Positions 1-6,729 of a DNA stretch of 6,997 nucleotides are shown here, piece by piece (within the stretch, counting starts at the first letter, position 1; the number at the start of each line of letters is the position of its first letter). The notes under the pieces are model-generated. The model did no database searches, was not told where the DNA came from, and saw only the letters and a program-made list of their open reading frames with translations. The position numbers and the translations under genes were made by a program. Source of the stretch: DATCVA01 sp036567205 (GTDB taxonomy: Bacteria; Pseudomonadota; Gammaproteobacteria; Burkholderiales; Burkholderiaceae_B); contig DATCVA010000193.1 of the NCBI GenBank assembly GCA_036567205.1, positions 1 to 6,997 on the forward strand, read 5' to 3'.

Positions 1-1
1 C

Positions 2-583
2 AATCCGGTTGCCGACCGGTTGTTTTCGGTCGGCGACTTGGTGGACCGCGGGCCCGAGAGCGAAAAATCACTGGATTGGCTTGCGAAACCCTGGTTCCAC
101 GCAATCAAGGGCAATCACGAAGACATAGCCGTTCGTTTTGCAAAGGGGAATCCGGTTGATCCGGAGATCTACCGACGCAATGGCGGCGGCTGGTTTATTG
201 ATCTTCTACCCGATGAGCGTGTCCGGTTTGCCGCGGCATTTTCCGCTCTGCCGTTCGTTATCGAAATCGAAACGGCAGGGGGTCTGGTTGGGTTGATTCA
301 TGCGGACTGCCCCAGAAAGAACTGGGCCGACCTTGAGGCGGCGCTGCGTTCCAGCCGCACCGCCCGCGATATATGTATTTGGTCCCGCCAACGCTTGCAA
401 AGTGAATTTCCCGGAGTCGTGACCGGGGTTCGTGCTGTTGTGGTTGGCCATACTCCCCTGTCTCGGCCGGTTGTGTTGGGTAATGTTTTTCACATTGACA
501 CAGGTGGCTGGGAGGTCGAAGGGTACTTTACGTTGCTGGATCTTGAAACATTGGAAGTTGTCTTTCCCAAGCCAGGCAGCTAA
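2..583 (+). CDS. PrpA/PphA-like serine/threonine protein phosphatase (PPP metallophosphatase), 5' end missing
   Basis: Removes phosphate from phosphoproteins using a two-metal centre, as in bacterial PrpA/PrpB and lambda phosphatase; presumably cytosolic. The frame is open from base 2 to the TAA at 581-583, giving 193 visible residues. The second metal motif GDLVDRG is at visible residues 11-17 and the third, GNHED, at 37-41. A metal-ligand histidine follows in LIHAD (about residue 100), and another in VVVGHTP (about 150) precedes HIDTGG. The stretch PWF-x3-KGNHE strongly recalls E. coli PrpA. The family's first motif (GDxHG) should sit about 20-25 residues upstream, beyond the window edge. 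The gene is therefore cut by the window and there is no sign that it is broken. The TTG at 20 is internal to conserved sequence and is not the start. It converges with mmsA. Sure of the superfamily; the in vivo substrate is unknown. Confidence 0.9.
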   Translation, partial: NPVADRLFSVGDLVDRGPESEKSLDWLAKPWFHAIKGNHEDIAVRFAKGNPVDPEIYRRNGGGWFIDLLPDERVRFAAAFSALPFVIEIETAGGLVGLIHADCPRKNWADLEAALRSSRTARDICIWSRQRLQSEFPGVVTGVRAVVVGHTPLSRPVVLGNVFHIDTGGWEVEGYFTLLDLETLEVVFPKPGS

Positions 584-586
584 ATA

Positions 587-626
587 GCAACGCAATCCCA
601 ATGCTGGTAACGCAATCCCAAAGCGG
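587..626. repeat. 20-bp imperfect tandem duplication
   Basis: Two adjacent 20-bp units (587-606 and 607-626) match at 17 of 20 positions. They share the exact 13-mer AACGCAATCCCAA at 589-601 and 609-621. The repeat lies in the 77-bp gap between the convergent ends of the phosphatase gene and mmsA, just after the phosphatase stop. It is most simply a local slippage duplication; no function can be read from it. Confidence 0.8.
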
Positions 627-660
627 ATTTAACGCCAGCCTTGGGCTGCGGTTTCCGGCG

Positions 661-2202
661 CTACTTGTGTGTAGGCATTGCGAATTCGGCGCCTTTTTCG
701 ATACTTTCAGGCCAGCGCTGCATAATGGATTTTTGCCGCGTGTAAAAGCGCACGCCTTCTTCGCCGTAGGCGTGCATGTCGCCAAACAGGCTTCGCTTCC
801 AGCCGCCAAACCCCTGCCAGGCCATGGGGACGGGAATGGGTACGTTTATACCTACCATGCCGACTTCAACGCGTCGGCCGAATTCCCGCGCGACATTGCC
901 ATCGCTGGTGAAAAAGCTGACACCGTTGGCAAATTCATTGGCATTGACAAGGTCGATGGCTTCGGCAAAAGTATTAACGCGCACACAGCCCAATACCGGG
1001 CCGAAGATTTCTTCTTTGTAGATGCGCATGTGGGGCTGGACATGGTCAAACAGCGTCCCGCCGGTCCAGAATCCGTTCTCGCAGCCTGCGCCGGCCTGGC
1101 TTGCCTTGAATTCGCGGCCATCAACCAGCAGGCTTGCACCTTCCGTTACGCCTTGCTCGACGTAGCCTGTAATACGCTTTAGCGCCGCAGGCGTAACAAT
1201 GGGGCCCATTTCGGCATCGTGCTCGAGCCCATTTTTTATTTTCAGTGTTTTGGTGCGTTCGATCAGGGCCGGAATGATTTTTTCGGCGACATTGCCCACC
1301 AGCACAGCCACGCTGATGGCCATGCAGCGTTCACCTGCCGAGCCATAACCAGCGCCAACCAGGGCATCGACTGTACGGTCGATGTCGGCATCGGGCATGA
1401 TGACCATGTGATTCTTGGCGCCGCCCAGCGCTTGCACGCGTTTACCGTGGCGCGCACCCGTTTCGTAGATATAGTTGGCGATCGGGGTGGATCCGACAAA
1501 CGATATGGCCTTGACATCGGGATGGACGAGCAGCGCATCAACGGCTTCCTTGTCGCCTTGTACGACGTTAAAAACGCCGTCGGGCAGGCCTGCCTGTTGA
1601 AATAACTGAGCCATAAGCAGCGATGCGCTGGGGTCGATGGGGCTGGGCTTCAGAATAAAGGTGTTGCCGGCTGCGATAGCCACGGGAAACATCCACATGG
1701 GAACCATGGCCGGAAAATTAAAAGGAGTGATTCCGGCCACAACGCCTAAAGGCTGGCGCAAGGTCCAGTTGTCGATGCCGCTGCTGACCTGATCCGTAAA
1801 GTCGCCTTTTAGCAACTGGGGCATGCCGCAGGCAAATTCGACAATATCGATGCCACGGGCGACTTCGCCCTGGGCATCTGTAAATACCTTGCCGTGTTCG
1901 GCGGTAATAAGATGGGCCAACTCGTCTTTATGTTGATTGAGCAGCTCGAGAAACTTGAAAAGAACGCGGGCGCGCCGGATGGGCGGGGTGTCGGCCCATT
2001 GGGGAAACGCGTCGCGCGCGGCGGTTACGGCCGCGTTGACGTCTTCAGCGTTACCCAGTACGACCTGGCGTGCTACCGCGCCGGTGGAGGGATTGAAAAC
2101 GTCTTGTTGACGGTTGTTCGGCGCGGACGTAATTTGTCCGCCGATCCAGTGTTGAACGATGCTGGTTTTTGCCAGTACTTTGGGGGAAGTCAACGCATCC
2201 AT
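661..2202 (-). CDS. mmsA: CoA-acylating methylmalonate-semialdehyde dehydrogenase MmsA
   Basis: Oxidises methylmalonate semialdehyde (and malonate semialdehyde) with NAD+ and CoA to propionyl-CoA (or acetyl-CoA) plus CO2. It acts late in valine, beta-alanine/pyrimidine and myo-inositol breakdown, in the cytosol. The protein is 513 residues, the full length of this ALDH subfamily. Visible motifs: TPFNFPAM with oxyanion Asn162, the cofactor-binding KPS (185-187), FVGS (235-238), nucleophile Cys293 in GERCMA, and EEIFGPV (397-403). The segment LGGAKNH (259-265) replaces the usual ELGGK general-base region of hydrolytic aldehyde dehydrogenases, as expected for a CoA-dependent enzyme. The ATG at 2202 was chosen because an AGGG lies 8 nt upstream and the protein then begins at the normal family N-terminus; an upstream in-frame start would add 38 unrelated residues. 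The stop is TAG at 661-663. No mmsB, acyl-CoA dehydrogenase or iol genes are adjacent, so the pathway it serves cannot be decided here. Confidence 0.95.
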   Translation of the reverse strand: MDALTSPKVLAKTSIVQHWIGGQITSAPNNRQQDVFNPSTGAVARQVVLGNAEDVNAAVTAARDAFPQWADTPPIRRARVLFKFLELLNQHKDELAHLITAEHGKVFTDAQGEVARGIDIVEFACGMPQLLKGDFTDQVSSGIDNWTLRQPLGVVAGITPFNFPAMVPMWMFPVAIAAGNTFILKPSPIDPSASLLMAQLFQQAGLPDGVFNVVQGDKEAVDALLVHPDVKAISFVGSTPIANYIYETGARHGKRVQALGGAKNHMVIMPDADIDRTVDALVGAGYGSAGERCMAISVAVLVGNVAEKIIPALIERTKTLKIKNGLEHDAEMGPIVTPAALKRITGYVEQGVTEGASLLVDGREFKASQAGAGCENGFWTGGTLFDHVQPHMRIYKEEIFGPVLGCVRVNTFAEAIDLVNANEFANGVSFFTSDGNVAREFGRRVEVGMVGINVPIPVPMAWQGFGGWKRSLFGDMHAYGEEGVRFYTRQKSIMQRWPESIEKGAEFAMPTHK

Positions 2203-2210
2203 GATTTTTA

Positions 2211-2214
2211 CCCT
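2211..2214 (-). promoter_or_regulatory. Ribosome binding site of mmsA
   Basis: On the minus strand, AGGG lies 8 nt before the ATG at 2202. It supports that start over the longer in-frame extension beginning at 2316. Confidence 0.6.
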
Positions 2215-2515
2215 GAATAACCTGTTCTTCCAGTGTAGAGCCCGGCCAGGTATTTGGGAAGCATGTGCAGGCAAATCCCTATCAACTTTCTGTTGCGTTG
2301 CCGGCGGGAAGGCCATACATTAATAGTACACACAAATTAAGAAAGCTCTGAACAAGTCAAGGGGGAAGCAGGCGCTGCGGTTCGAAATGGGGTGCCAGGC
2401 GCAAATAGCAGTGGTGGCTGTTGCTGCCGCCAGGATTTGCAGCGCAGCAAACCGCTCGAATTCGCAGGTGCATGCGGCGCGGGGGACGTGTTCAGAGCCT
2501 CCTTAAATATAAAAC

Positions 2516-2519
2516 GGAG
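2516..2519 (+). promoter_or_regulatory. Ribosome binding site of the GGDEF-EAL gene
   Basis: GGAG lies 6 nt before the ATG at 2526, good spacing. It competes with a second candidate, GGAAGG at 2570-2575, which is 10 nt before the in-frame ATG at 2586. Confidence 0.55.
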
Positions 2520-2525
2520 TGTGCA

Positions 2526-5459
2526 ATGCTCATTAGGGACAAGGCCAATATTGGTTTGCATGGGCATCTGGAAGGTTTTTTGCGTATGGGACGGTTGTTC
2601 GGCTGGCCTTGTCGAAAAGGTACGCTGTCATTTTTTTTTCTGATCTTTTCGTTGGTTTATGGCTGTCAATCAACTGCGCAGGCGCTCGAGCAAATCAGTC
2701 TTCAGCTTAAATGGCATCATCAGTTCCAGTTTGCGGGTTACTATGCGGCGCAGGCCAAAGGCTTTTATAAAGACGAAGGCCTAAGCGTCAGCCTGATCGA
2801 GGGCGGCGTAAATCAAGCTCCGATCTCCGCAGTTGTCAGCCAGCGCGCTCAATACGGCGTTGGCGACGCCGATATTTTGCTGGCGCGCCTCGAGGGTGCG
2901 CCGCTTGTTGCCCTTGCCGCAATTTTCCAGCATTCGCCCTACATTCTTCTAAGCCGGCGCGATCGGGGTATTCGCAATGTATTCGACCTTATCGGCAAGC
3001 GCGTCATGCTTTCCAACGATCAGGGGTTGGAACAGTTCCGCGCCATGCTTATTAACGAAGGCATTGATCCCGCTACGGTAAATGTTATTCCGCATTCCTG
3101 GAACCTGGACGATTTAATTGACGGCAATGTTGACGCGATATCGGCATACTTAACGGCAGAGCCTGGCCAGTTGCTGGCACGCGGCGTCGAGCCGGCCATC
3201 TTGAACAGCGCCACATACGGCGTTGATTTTTATGGCGATACGCTGTTTACCACGCAAGCTGAAATTGAACGGCATCCGGCGCGTGTCAATGAATTTTTGC
3301 GTGCCTCGAAAAAAGGATGGGCGTATGCGCTTGCACACCCCCAGGAAATCGTCGATTTGATTCTAAAAATGGACGGCGTCGCCCAGCGCGGGCTGACGCG
3401 TGAGATGTTGTTGCAGGAAGCGCGTGATATGCAGCCGCTTATCCTGCCGAACCTGGTCGAAATAGGGCATATTAACGAAGGCCGCTGGGAGCATATCGCT
3501 CAAACCCTTGTTAAAACAGGGCTTGCACCAGTCAATTTTTCACTGAGCGGTTTTGTCTACCACCCGGATCCGCCGTTGAATCCGGAGACTGTTCGCTGGG
3601 CGGTCGGGTTAAGCGTGGCCGCCGCTTTGCTTATTGCTTTGATTTTGCTGTGGAATATGCAAATGCGCCGACGAGTGCGAGATCGCACACAAGAGCTGCA
3701 GGCCGAGATTCGCTATCGCGCTGAGGCGCAGAACAAGCTTAAGCAAAGCAGGACATTGCTGAAAATAGCGGGCGGCGCCGCCCGTGTCGGCGGATGGGTT
3801 ATCGAGGTTGCCAATGACCATGTAATCTGGTCTGACGAGGTCTATGCAATTCATGATATGTCGCCGGGAGTCCCGCCCTCCCTAGAGGCCGCACTGGGCT
3901 TTGTTCAACCCGAATATCGCTATAAAGTCGAAGAGCTTATTTTTTCCTGCCTTAAAGATGGCGTTCCGTTTGATGAGGAATTCACCATTATTACCGCACG
4001 GGGCCGCAGCGTGTCGGTACGCATGATTGGCCAGCCGGTACGCGACGAAAACGAAGCTATCACGCAAATACATGGTGCAATCCAGGATATTTCGCGGCGC
4101 AAAGAGTATGAAAACAATATACGCCGCCTGGCGCTTTACGATCATCTTACCGATCTGCCCAATCGGAAGCTGCTGGTTGATCGGCTGACGGCAACGCTAG
4201 AGGCCAGCGTCCGTACCAGGCGCTACGGTGCGGTGCTTTTTATTGATCTGGATAATTTCAAAAGTCTTAACGATACGCTTGGGCATGACCTGGGCGATCA
4301 GTTGTTGCAACAGGCCGCAACACGTCTGGTTCGCTGCGTTCGAAAAGAGGACACGGTTGCACGACTGGGCGGTGATGAGTTTGTTGTAGTGCTGGACAGC
4401 CTGGGTGACAGCGCCAGGGAAGCGGAAGTCCAGGTACGGATGGTTGCTGAAAAAATGCTGGCTGTATTTCAGCATTCGTTTCAGCTTGATGGCTACGAGC
4501 AGTACAGCACGCCCAGCATCGGAATAGCGCTTTATCAGGGGCAATCTAAAACAGTGGAGACCCTTTTGAAACATGCCGATCTGGCCATGTATCAGGCCAA
4601 AGCATCGGGTCGCAACACGATACGATTCTTCGACCCAGAAATGGAGGCCCGGGTTTTAGCCCGAAGACTGCTTGAGGCCAGTCTGTTGAACGGTTTGCAG
4701 AGACAGGAATTCGAACTTCATTATCAGCCGCAAGTCGGGGGGAACGGCAAGATTTCGGGCGTCGAGGCGCTGGTGCGCTGGCGGCATCCGGAAAAAGGGC
4801 TTGTTTTGCCGGGTGCGTTTATTCCCATAGCGGAAGAGACCGGGCTGATCGTGCCGCTGGGGCAATGGGTGCTGGAGACAGCCTGTAAGCAATTAGTCAA
4901 ATGGTCCGGCAACCCCGTTATGTCCCACCTGGTTGTGGCGGTTAATGTTAGCGCTCGCGAATTTCGACACCCCCGTTACCTGGATGAAACCGTAAAAGTG
5001 CTGTTCAACACCGGAGTCGATCCGCATAAGCTGAAGCTGGAGATCACTGAAAGTGTTTTGCTCGACAACCAGGAAGACATGATTACCAAGATGCACTTGT
5101 TAAAACTGCGCGGCGTGGGTTTCGCTCTGGATGATTTTGGCACGGGATATTCGTCGCTTTCCTATTTGAAGCGCTTGCCGCTTGATCAGTTAAAAATTGA
5201 TCAGTCCTTCGTGCACGACCTGACGACCGACCCTAACGAAGCGGTTATTGCCCGCACGATTGTGGGACTGGGTAAAAGCCTGGGGCTGGATGTGATTGCC
5301 GAGGGTGTTGAAACGGAAGAGCAGCGCGAGTTTTTGGCCCGGTATGGCTGCTATGCCTATCAGGGGCATTTGTTCAGCGGCGCGCTGCGGGTTGAACGGC
5401 TCGAGGCTTTTGTGCTGGCGGAGTATGGCGCTGCCAGCCTGGTGGCGCGCTTCAAGTAG
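2526..5459 (+). CDS. Membrane c-di-GMP receptor: periplasmic NMT1/THI5-like sensor, PAS, GGDEF and EAL domains
   Basis: Predicted inner-membrane protein of 977 residues that makes and/or degrades cyclic di-GMP in response to a periplasmic ligand. Order: signal segment with hydrophobic core about 34-46 and possible cleavage after AQA (51-53); NMT1/THI5-like substrate-binding domain about 55-340, opening with LQLKWHHQFQFAGYYAA; transmembrane helix about 357-377; charged linker 380-408; PAS/PAC about 410-525; GGDEF about 535-700; EAL about 715-960. GGDEF is exact at 615-619, with Asp574, Asn582 and Asp591, and an inhibitory RxxD site (Arg606-Asp609). In EAL, the Glu747, Asn807, Glu839, Asp869, Asp870, Lys890, Glu926 and Gln946 set is complete, with loop DDFGTGYSS. 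Both activities look intact. The start at 2526 has GGAG at 6 nt; ATG 2586 (957 residues) gives a more ordinary signal peptide and is a real alternative. The architecture resembles RmcA-type receptors, but with one PAS. The ligand is unknown; a pyrimidine-like compound is only a guess from the THI5 fold. Confidence 0.93.
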   Translation: MLIRDKANIGLHGHLEGFLRMGRLFGWPCRKGTLSFFFLIFSLVYGCQSTAQALEQISLQLKWHHQFQFAGYYAAQAKGFYKDEGLSVSLIEGGVNQAPISAVVSQRAQYGVGDADILLARLEGAPLVALAAIFQHSPYILLSRRDRGIRNVFDLIGKRVMLSNDQGLEQFRAMLINEGIDPATVNVIPHSWNLDDLIDGNVDAISAYLTAEPGQLLARGVEPAILNSATYGVDFYGDTLFTTQAEIERHPARVNEFLRASKKGWAYALAHPQEIVDLILKMDGVAQRGLTREMLLQEARDMQPLILPNLVEIGHINEGRWEHIAQTLVKTGLAPVNFSLSGFVYHPDPPLNPETVRWAVGLSVAAALLIALILLWNMQMRRRVRDRTQELQAEIRYRAEAQNKLKQSRTLLKIAGGAARVGGWVIEVANDHVIWSDEVYAIHDMSPGVPPSLEAALGFVQPEYRYKVEELIFSCLKDGVPFDEEFTIITARGRSVSVRMIGQPVRDENEAITQIHGAIQDISRRKEYENNIRRLALYDHLTDLPNRKLLVDRLTATLEASVRTRRYGAVLFIDLDNFKSLNDTLGHDLGDQLLQQAATRLVRCVRKEDTVARLGGDEFVVVLDSLGDSAREAEVQVRMVAEKMLAVFQHSFQLDGYEQYSTPSIGIALYQGQSKTVETLLKHADLAMYQAKASGRNTIRFFDPEMEARVLARRLLEASLLNGLQRQEFELHYQPQVGGNGKISGVEALVRWRHPEKGLVLPGAFIPIAEETGLIVPLGQWVLETACKQLVKWSGNPVMSHLVVAVNVSAREFRHPRYLDETVKVLFNTGVDPHKLKLEITESVLLDNQEDMITKMHLLKLRGVGFALDDFGTGYSSLSYLKRLPLDQLKIDQSFVHDLTTDPNEAVIARTIVGLGKSLGLDVIAEGVETEEQREFLARYGCYAYQGHLFSGALRVERLEAFVLAEYGAASLVARFK

Positions 5460-5465
5460 CGGCCG

Positions 5466-5804
5466 TTAATGGACGCTTGTCTGGTTTGACCGCTTTAATA
5501 ATTTAATCAGGTATTCCTTCAAACCCGATGAAAAAATCGGCACAAATTGCAATTGCTGGGTATCGTTGATTATTGACTTGATTTCTATAGACTGGTTGGC
5601 AAACGCGCGCGTTCCTCTGGCATTTTTTTCGTAGGCCTGCAGCAATTTATTGGCGGCGGCCTGTGCCTGGAACAGATTGGCTTCAAGTTGCCCGGACAGC
5701 GATGCATAATGTGTAACCAGCCGATCGATATCGTCCAGAAACAGGCTAAGGGCGTAGTCGCCGCGGCAATCCGCGCGCTCGTAACCCCAGGTGGGTGTCG
5801 TCAT
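5466..5804 (-). CDS. Small uncharacterised protein, paralogue of its upstream neighbour
   Basis: A 112-residue protein that I do not recognise. It has no signal peptide or membrane segment and looks soluble and largely helical. Its N-terminus has Trp6-Gly7, Cys13, Gly15 and an Ala-Leu-x2-Phe stretch. The middle has AQ (47-48), LL (54-55), Tyr58, then RAF (66-68) and QSI (71-73). The same residues occur in the same order in the protein encoded at 5832-6197, so the two are diverged tandem duplicates. The C-terminus is rich in Lys and Leu. The ATG at 5804 has only a weak GGACGG-like site upstream. It starts 27 nt after the neighbour's stop, so it is probably the last gene of a three-gene transcript. 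Its TAA stop lies 6 nt from the stop of the convergent GGDEF-EAL gene. Shared motifs make it a real gene; function unknown. Confidence 0.75.
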   Translation of the reverse strand: MTTPTWGYERADCRGDYALSLFLDDIDRLVTHYASLSGQLEANLFQAQAAANKLLQAYEKNARGTRAFANQSIEIKSIINDTQQLQFVPIFSSGLKEYLIKLLKRSNQTSVH

Positions 5805-5831
5805 AAGACCGTCCGAAATAGAATGGGCGCT

Positions 5832-6197
5832 TCAGTTAATGGTGCGTGCCGACTGTTGTTGCGCCTGCATTTCAAGGATAAGCTCTTCAAGTTCCGGCGA
5901 GGTGTGAAGGGCCAGCACGGGCGTACTGCTTGCGTCGGTATCGTCGCGTTCCAGGTGCAGTGTAATGCTCTGTCCTTCGAAGGCGCGCGGATTCGCCTGA
6001 ATTTGCACATATTGATTCAGCAGGCGATCAACCGCTTTTTGCGCTTCGGTCAGTTGGATCGATAACGATGAGTTGGCATGCAGCTGAAACTGCTGTTCGA
6101 TCGTTTTGGCAAGATCCCAGCTAAAAAATAAAAGGGCGTTTTGGCCGTGGCATTCGGGGTGCAGAAAGCCCCAGGATTCGTTGGGCGTTGGATTCAA
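5832..6197 (-). CDS. Small uncharacterised protein with TTG start, paralogue of its downstream neighbour
   Basis: A 121-residue soluble protein of unknown function. It shares with the 5466-5804 product the pattern WG-x5-C-x-G (Trp9, Gly10, Cys16, Gly18), AL (21-22), Phe25, Asp28, AQ (52-53), LL (59-60), Tyr63, RAF (71-73) and QSI (76-78). The offset is 3 residues in the N-terminal part and 5 afterwards, meaning one 2-residue gap. The start is TTG at 6197. There is no ATG in the N-terminal half, the frame is closed by a stop at 6207-6209, and the paralogue aligns from its own first residues, so TTG (or possibly ATT at 6200) is the start. No strong Shine-Dalgarno is visible; translation may depend on the upstream gene, whose stop is 28 nt away. 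The C-terminal 35 residues are acidic and Gln-rich, unlike the basic tail of the paralogue. Confidence 0.72.
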   Translation of the reverse strand: MNPTPNESWGFLHPECHGQNALLFFSWDLAKTIEQQFQLHANSSLSIQLTEAQKAVDRLLNQYVQIQANPRAFEGQSITLHLERDDTDASSTPVLALHTSPELEELILEMQAQQQSARTIN

Positions 6198-6206
6198 AAT
6201 GGTACT

Positions 6207-6227
6207 TTAACTCTTAACTTTTAAGCT
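6207..6227. repeat. Three imperfect 7-bp tandem repeats
   Basis: TTAACTC, TTAACTT and TTAAGCT follow one another without gaps, filling most of the 28-nt space between the putative lipoprotein gene and the TTG-start gene. They carry minus-strand stop codons and end within the lipoprotein gene's stop. The run is short and AT-rich, so chance is possible. Confidence 0.45.
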
Positions 6228-6729
6228 ACTTGGGGTGTATGGTACGTTGCTTGACGGTTTTTCCATCGTAAACGTAAATGTCTATTTTATCTGGCTTTTG
6301 ATTATTAGGCGTTTCCAGGGTGAATTTGGTTCCCGCCACCGTTACTTTTATTTGCCTTGAACACGAACCGAAGGCCGGCGATACTTCATAACCCTTGCTG
6401 TGCAATATGACCCAGCGGTAGCTGATTGGGCATCGGTTGTTGCCATCGCTAATCGAGACCAGCGCGGCTTGCGCCTTGGGCATGGCGAATGCGTATGTAA
6501 TATTTAGCAGCCCCTTGATTTCCGGGGTGATGTCAATATTATCGATACGCAGCGTAGACTCGTAGACGTAGTCGCTGTTTGCAACGCCCAAATTACCGTA
6601 CGGAGTAGAAAAGTTAAGACGTGAGGGCGCTTGCGGCCACTGTGCCTGGGTTGTGCCGACTGCCGGCGTACAAGCAAGCAGCAGGCACGACCATAGAAGT
6701 GGGGACTTGCCCGGAAAAAATTGACGCAT
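6226..6729 (-). CDS. Uncharacterised exported protein, possibly a lipoprotein
   Basis: A 167-residue protein predicted to leave the cytoplasm. The N-terminus has basic residues Arg2 and Lys8, a hydrophobic core 11-19, and LLAC at 17-20 that could serve as a lipobox with lipidated Cys20. Leu at -2 is not ideal, and signal peptidase I cleavage near AVG (23-25) or TQA (27-29) is the alternative. The mature part looks beta-rich. It holds two cysteines, in RCPISYRW (Cys100) and FGSCS (Cys123), suited to a disulphide. The CP-x2-YRW ... SP-x-FGSCS pattern is reminiscent of conserved hypothetical periplasmic proteins of Proteobacteria, from memory only. ATG at 6729 is preferred over an in-frame TTG at 6738, though its GGG is only 4 nt upstream. 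It appears to be the first gene of the set containing the two small paralogues. Function unknown. Confidence 0.8.
   Translation of the reverse strand: MRQFFPGKSPLLWSCLLLACTPAVGTTQAQWPQAPSRLNFSTPYGNLGVANSDYVYESTLRIDNIDITPEIKGLLNITYAFAMPKAQAALVSISDGNNRCPISYRWVILHSKGYEVSPAFGSCSRQIKVTVAGTKFTLETPNNQKPDKIDIYVYDGKTVKQRTIHPK

Larger units (their letters stand above)
2203..2525. other. Divergent intergenic region between mmsA and the GGDEF-EAL gene
   Basis: This 323-bp stretch has no convincing gene. It must carry the promoters of both divergent genes, but I could not find a convincing -35/-10 pair on either strand. The mmsA side is AT-rich around 2315-2345 and holds a TTAAT-N11-ATTAA inverted repeat at 2320-2340. 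The half nearer the GGDEF-EAL gene is GC-rich and can form two hairpins: TGGTGGC/GCCGCCA (2412-2418 with 2426-2432, 7 bp including one G-T pair) and TTTGC/GCAAA (2436-2440 with 2447-2451). An AT-rich run at 2503-2513 precedes the ribosome binding site. Confidence 0.6.

Noticed and set aside
636..648. Hairpin CAGCC-TTG-GGCTG as a terminator between the phosphatase gene and mmsA
   Set aside because: The stem is only 5 bp with a 3-nt loop, and no clear T-run follows on either strand.
601..1182. 193-residue plus-strand open frame
   Set aside because: It lies almost wholly antisense to the conserved mmsA coding sequence and its translation shows no family motifs.
2203..2316. 38-residue N-terminal extension of MmsA
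   Set aside because: The extension is not part of the family, and the ATG at 2202 has a well-placed ribosome binding site.
2380..2390. TTCGAAA resembling a tRNA T-loop (GGTTCGAAAT)
   Set aside because: The flanking bases do not form the 5-bp T-stem and no acceptor or anticodon arm is visible.
2370..2450. Possible TPP riboswitch before the THI5-domain gene (GGGGTGCC at 2390-2397)
   Set aside because: The conserved CTGAGA and CCTGATCTGG-type elements of the TPP riboswitch are absent; only the GGGGTGCC word matches.
2337..2567. 76-residue minus-strand open frame in the divergent region
   Set aside because: Low-complexity, Pro/Ala-rich translation without recognisable features; it overlaps the receptor start and its ribosome binding site.
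3050..3482. 12-bp word ATTAACGAAGGC occurring twice in the receptor gene
   Set aside because: Both copies are inside conserved coding sequence encoding similar INEG residues in the sensor domain; a coincidental repeat is enough.
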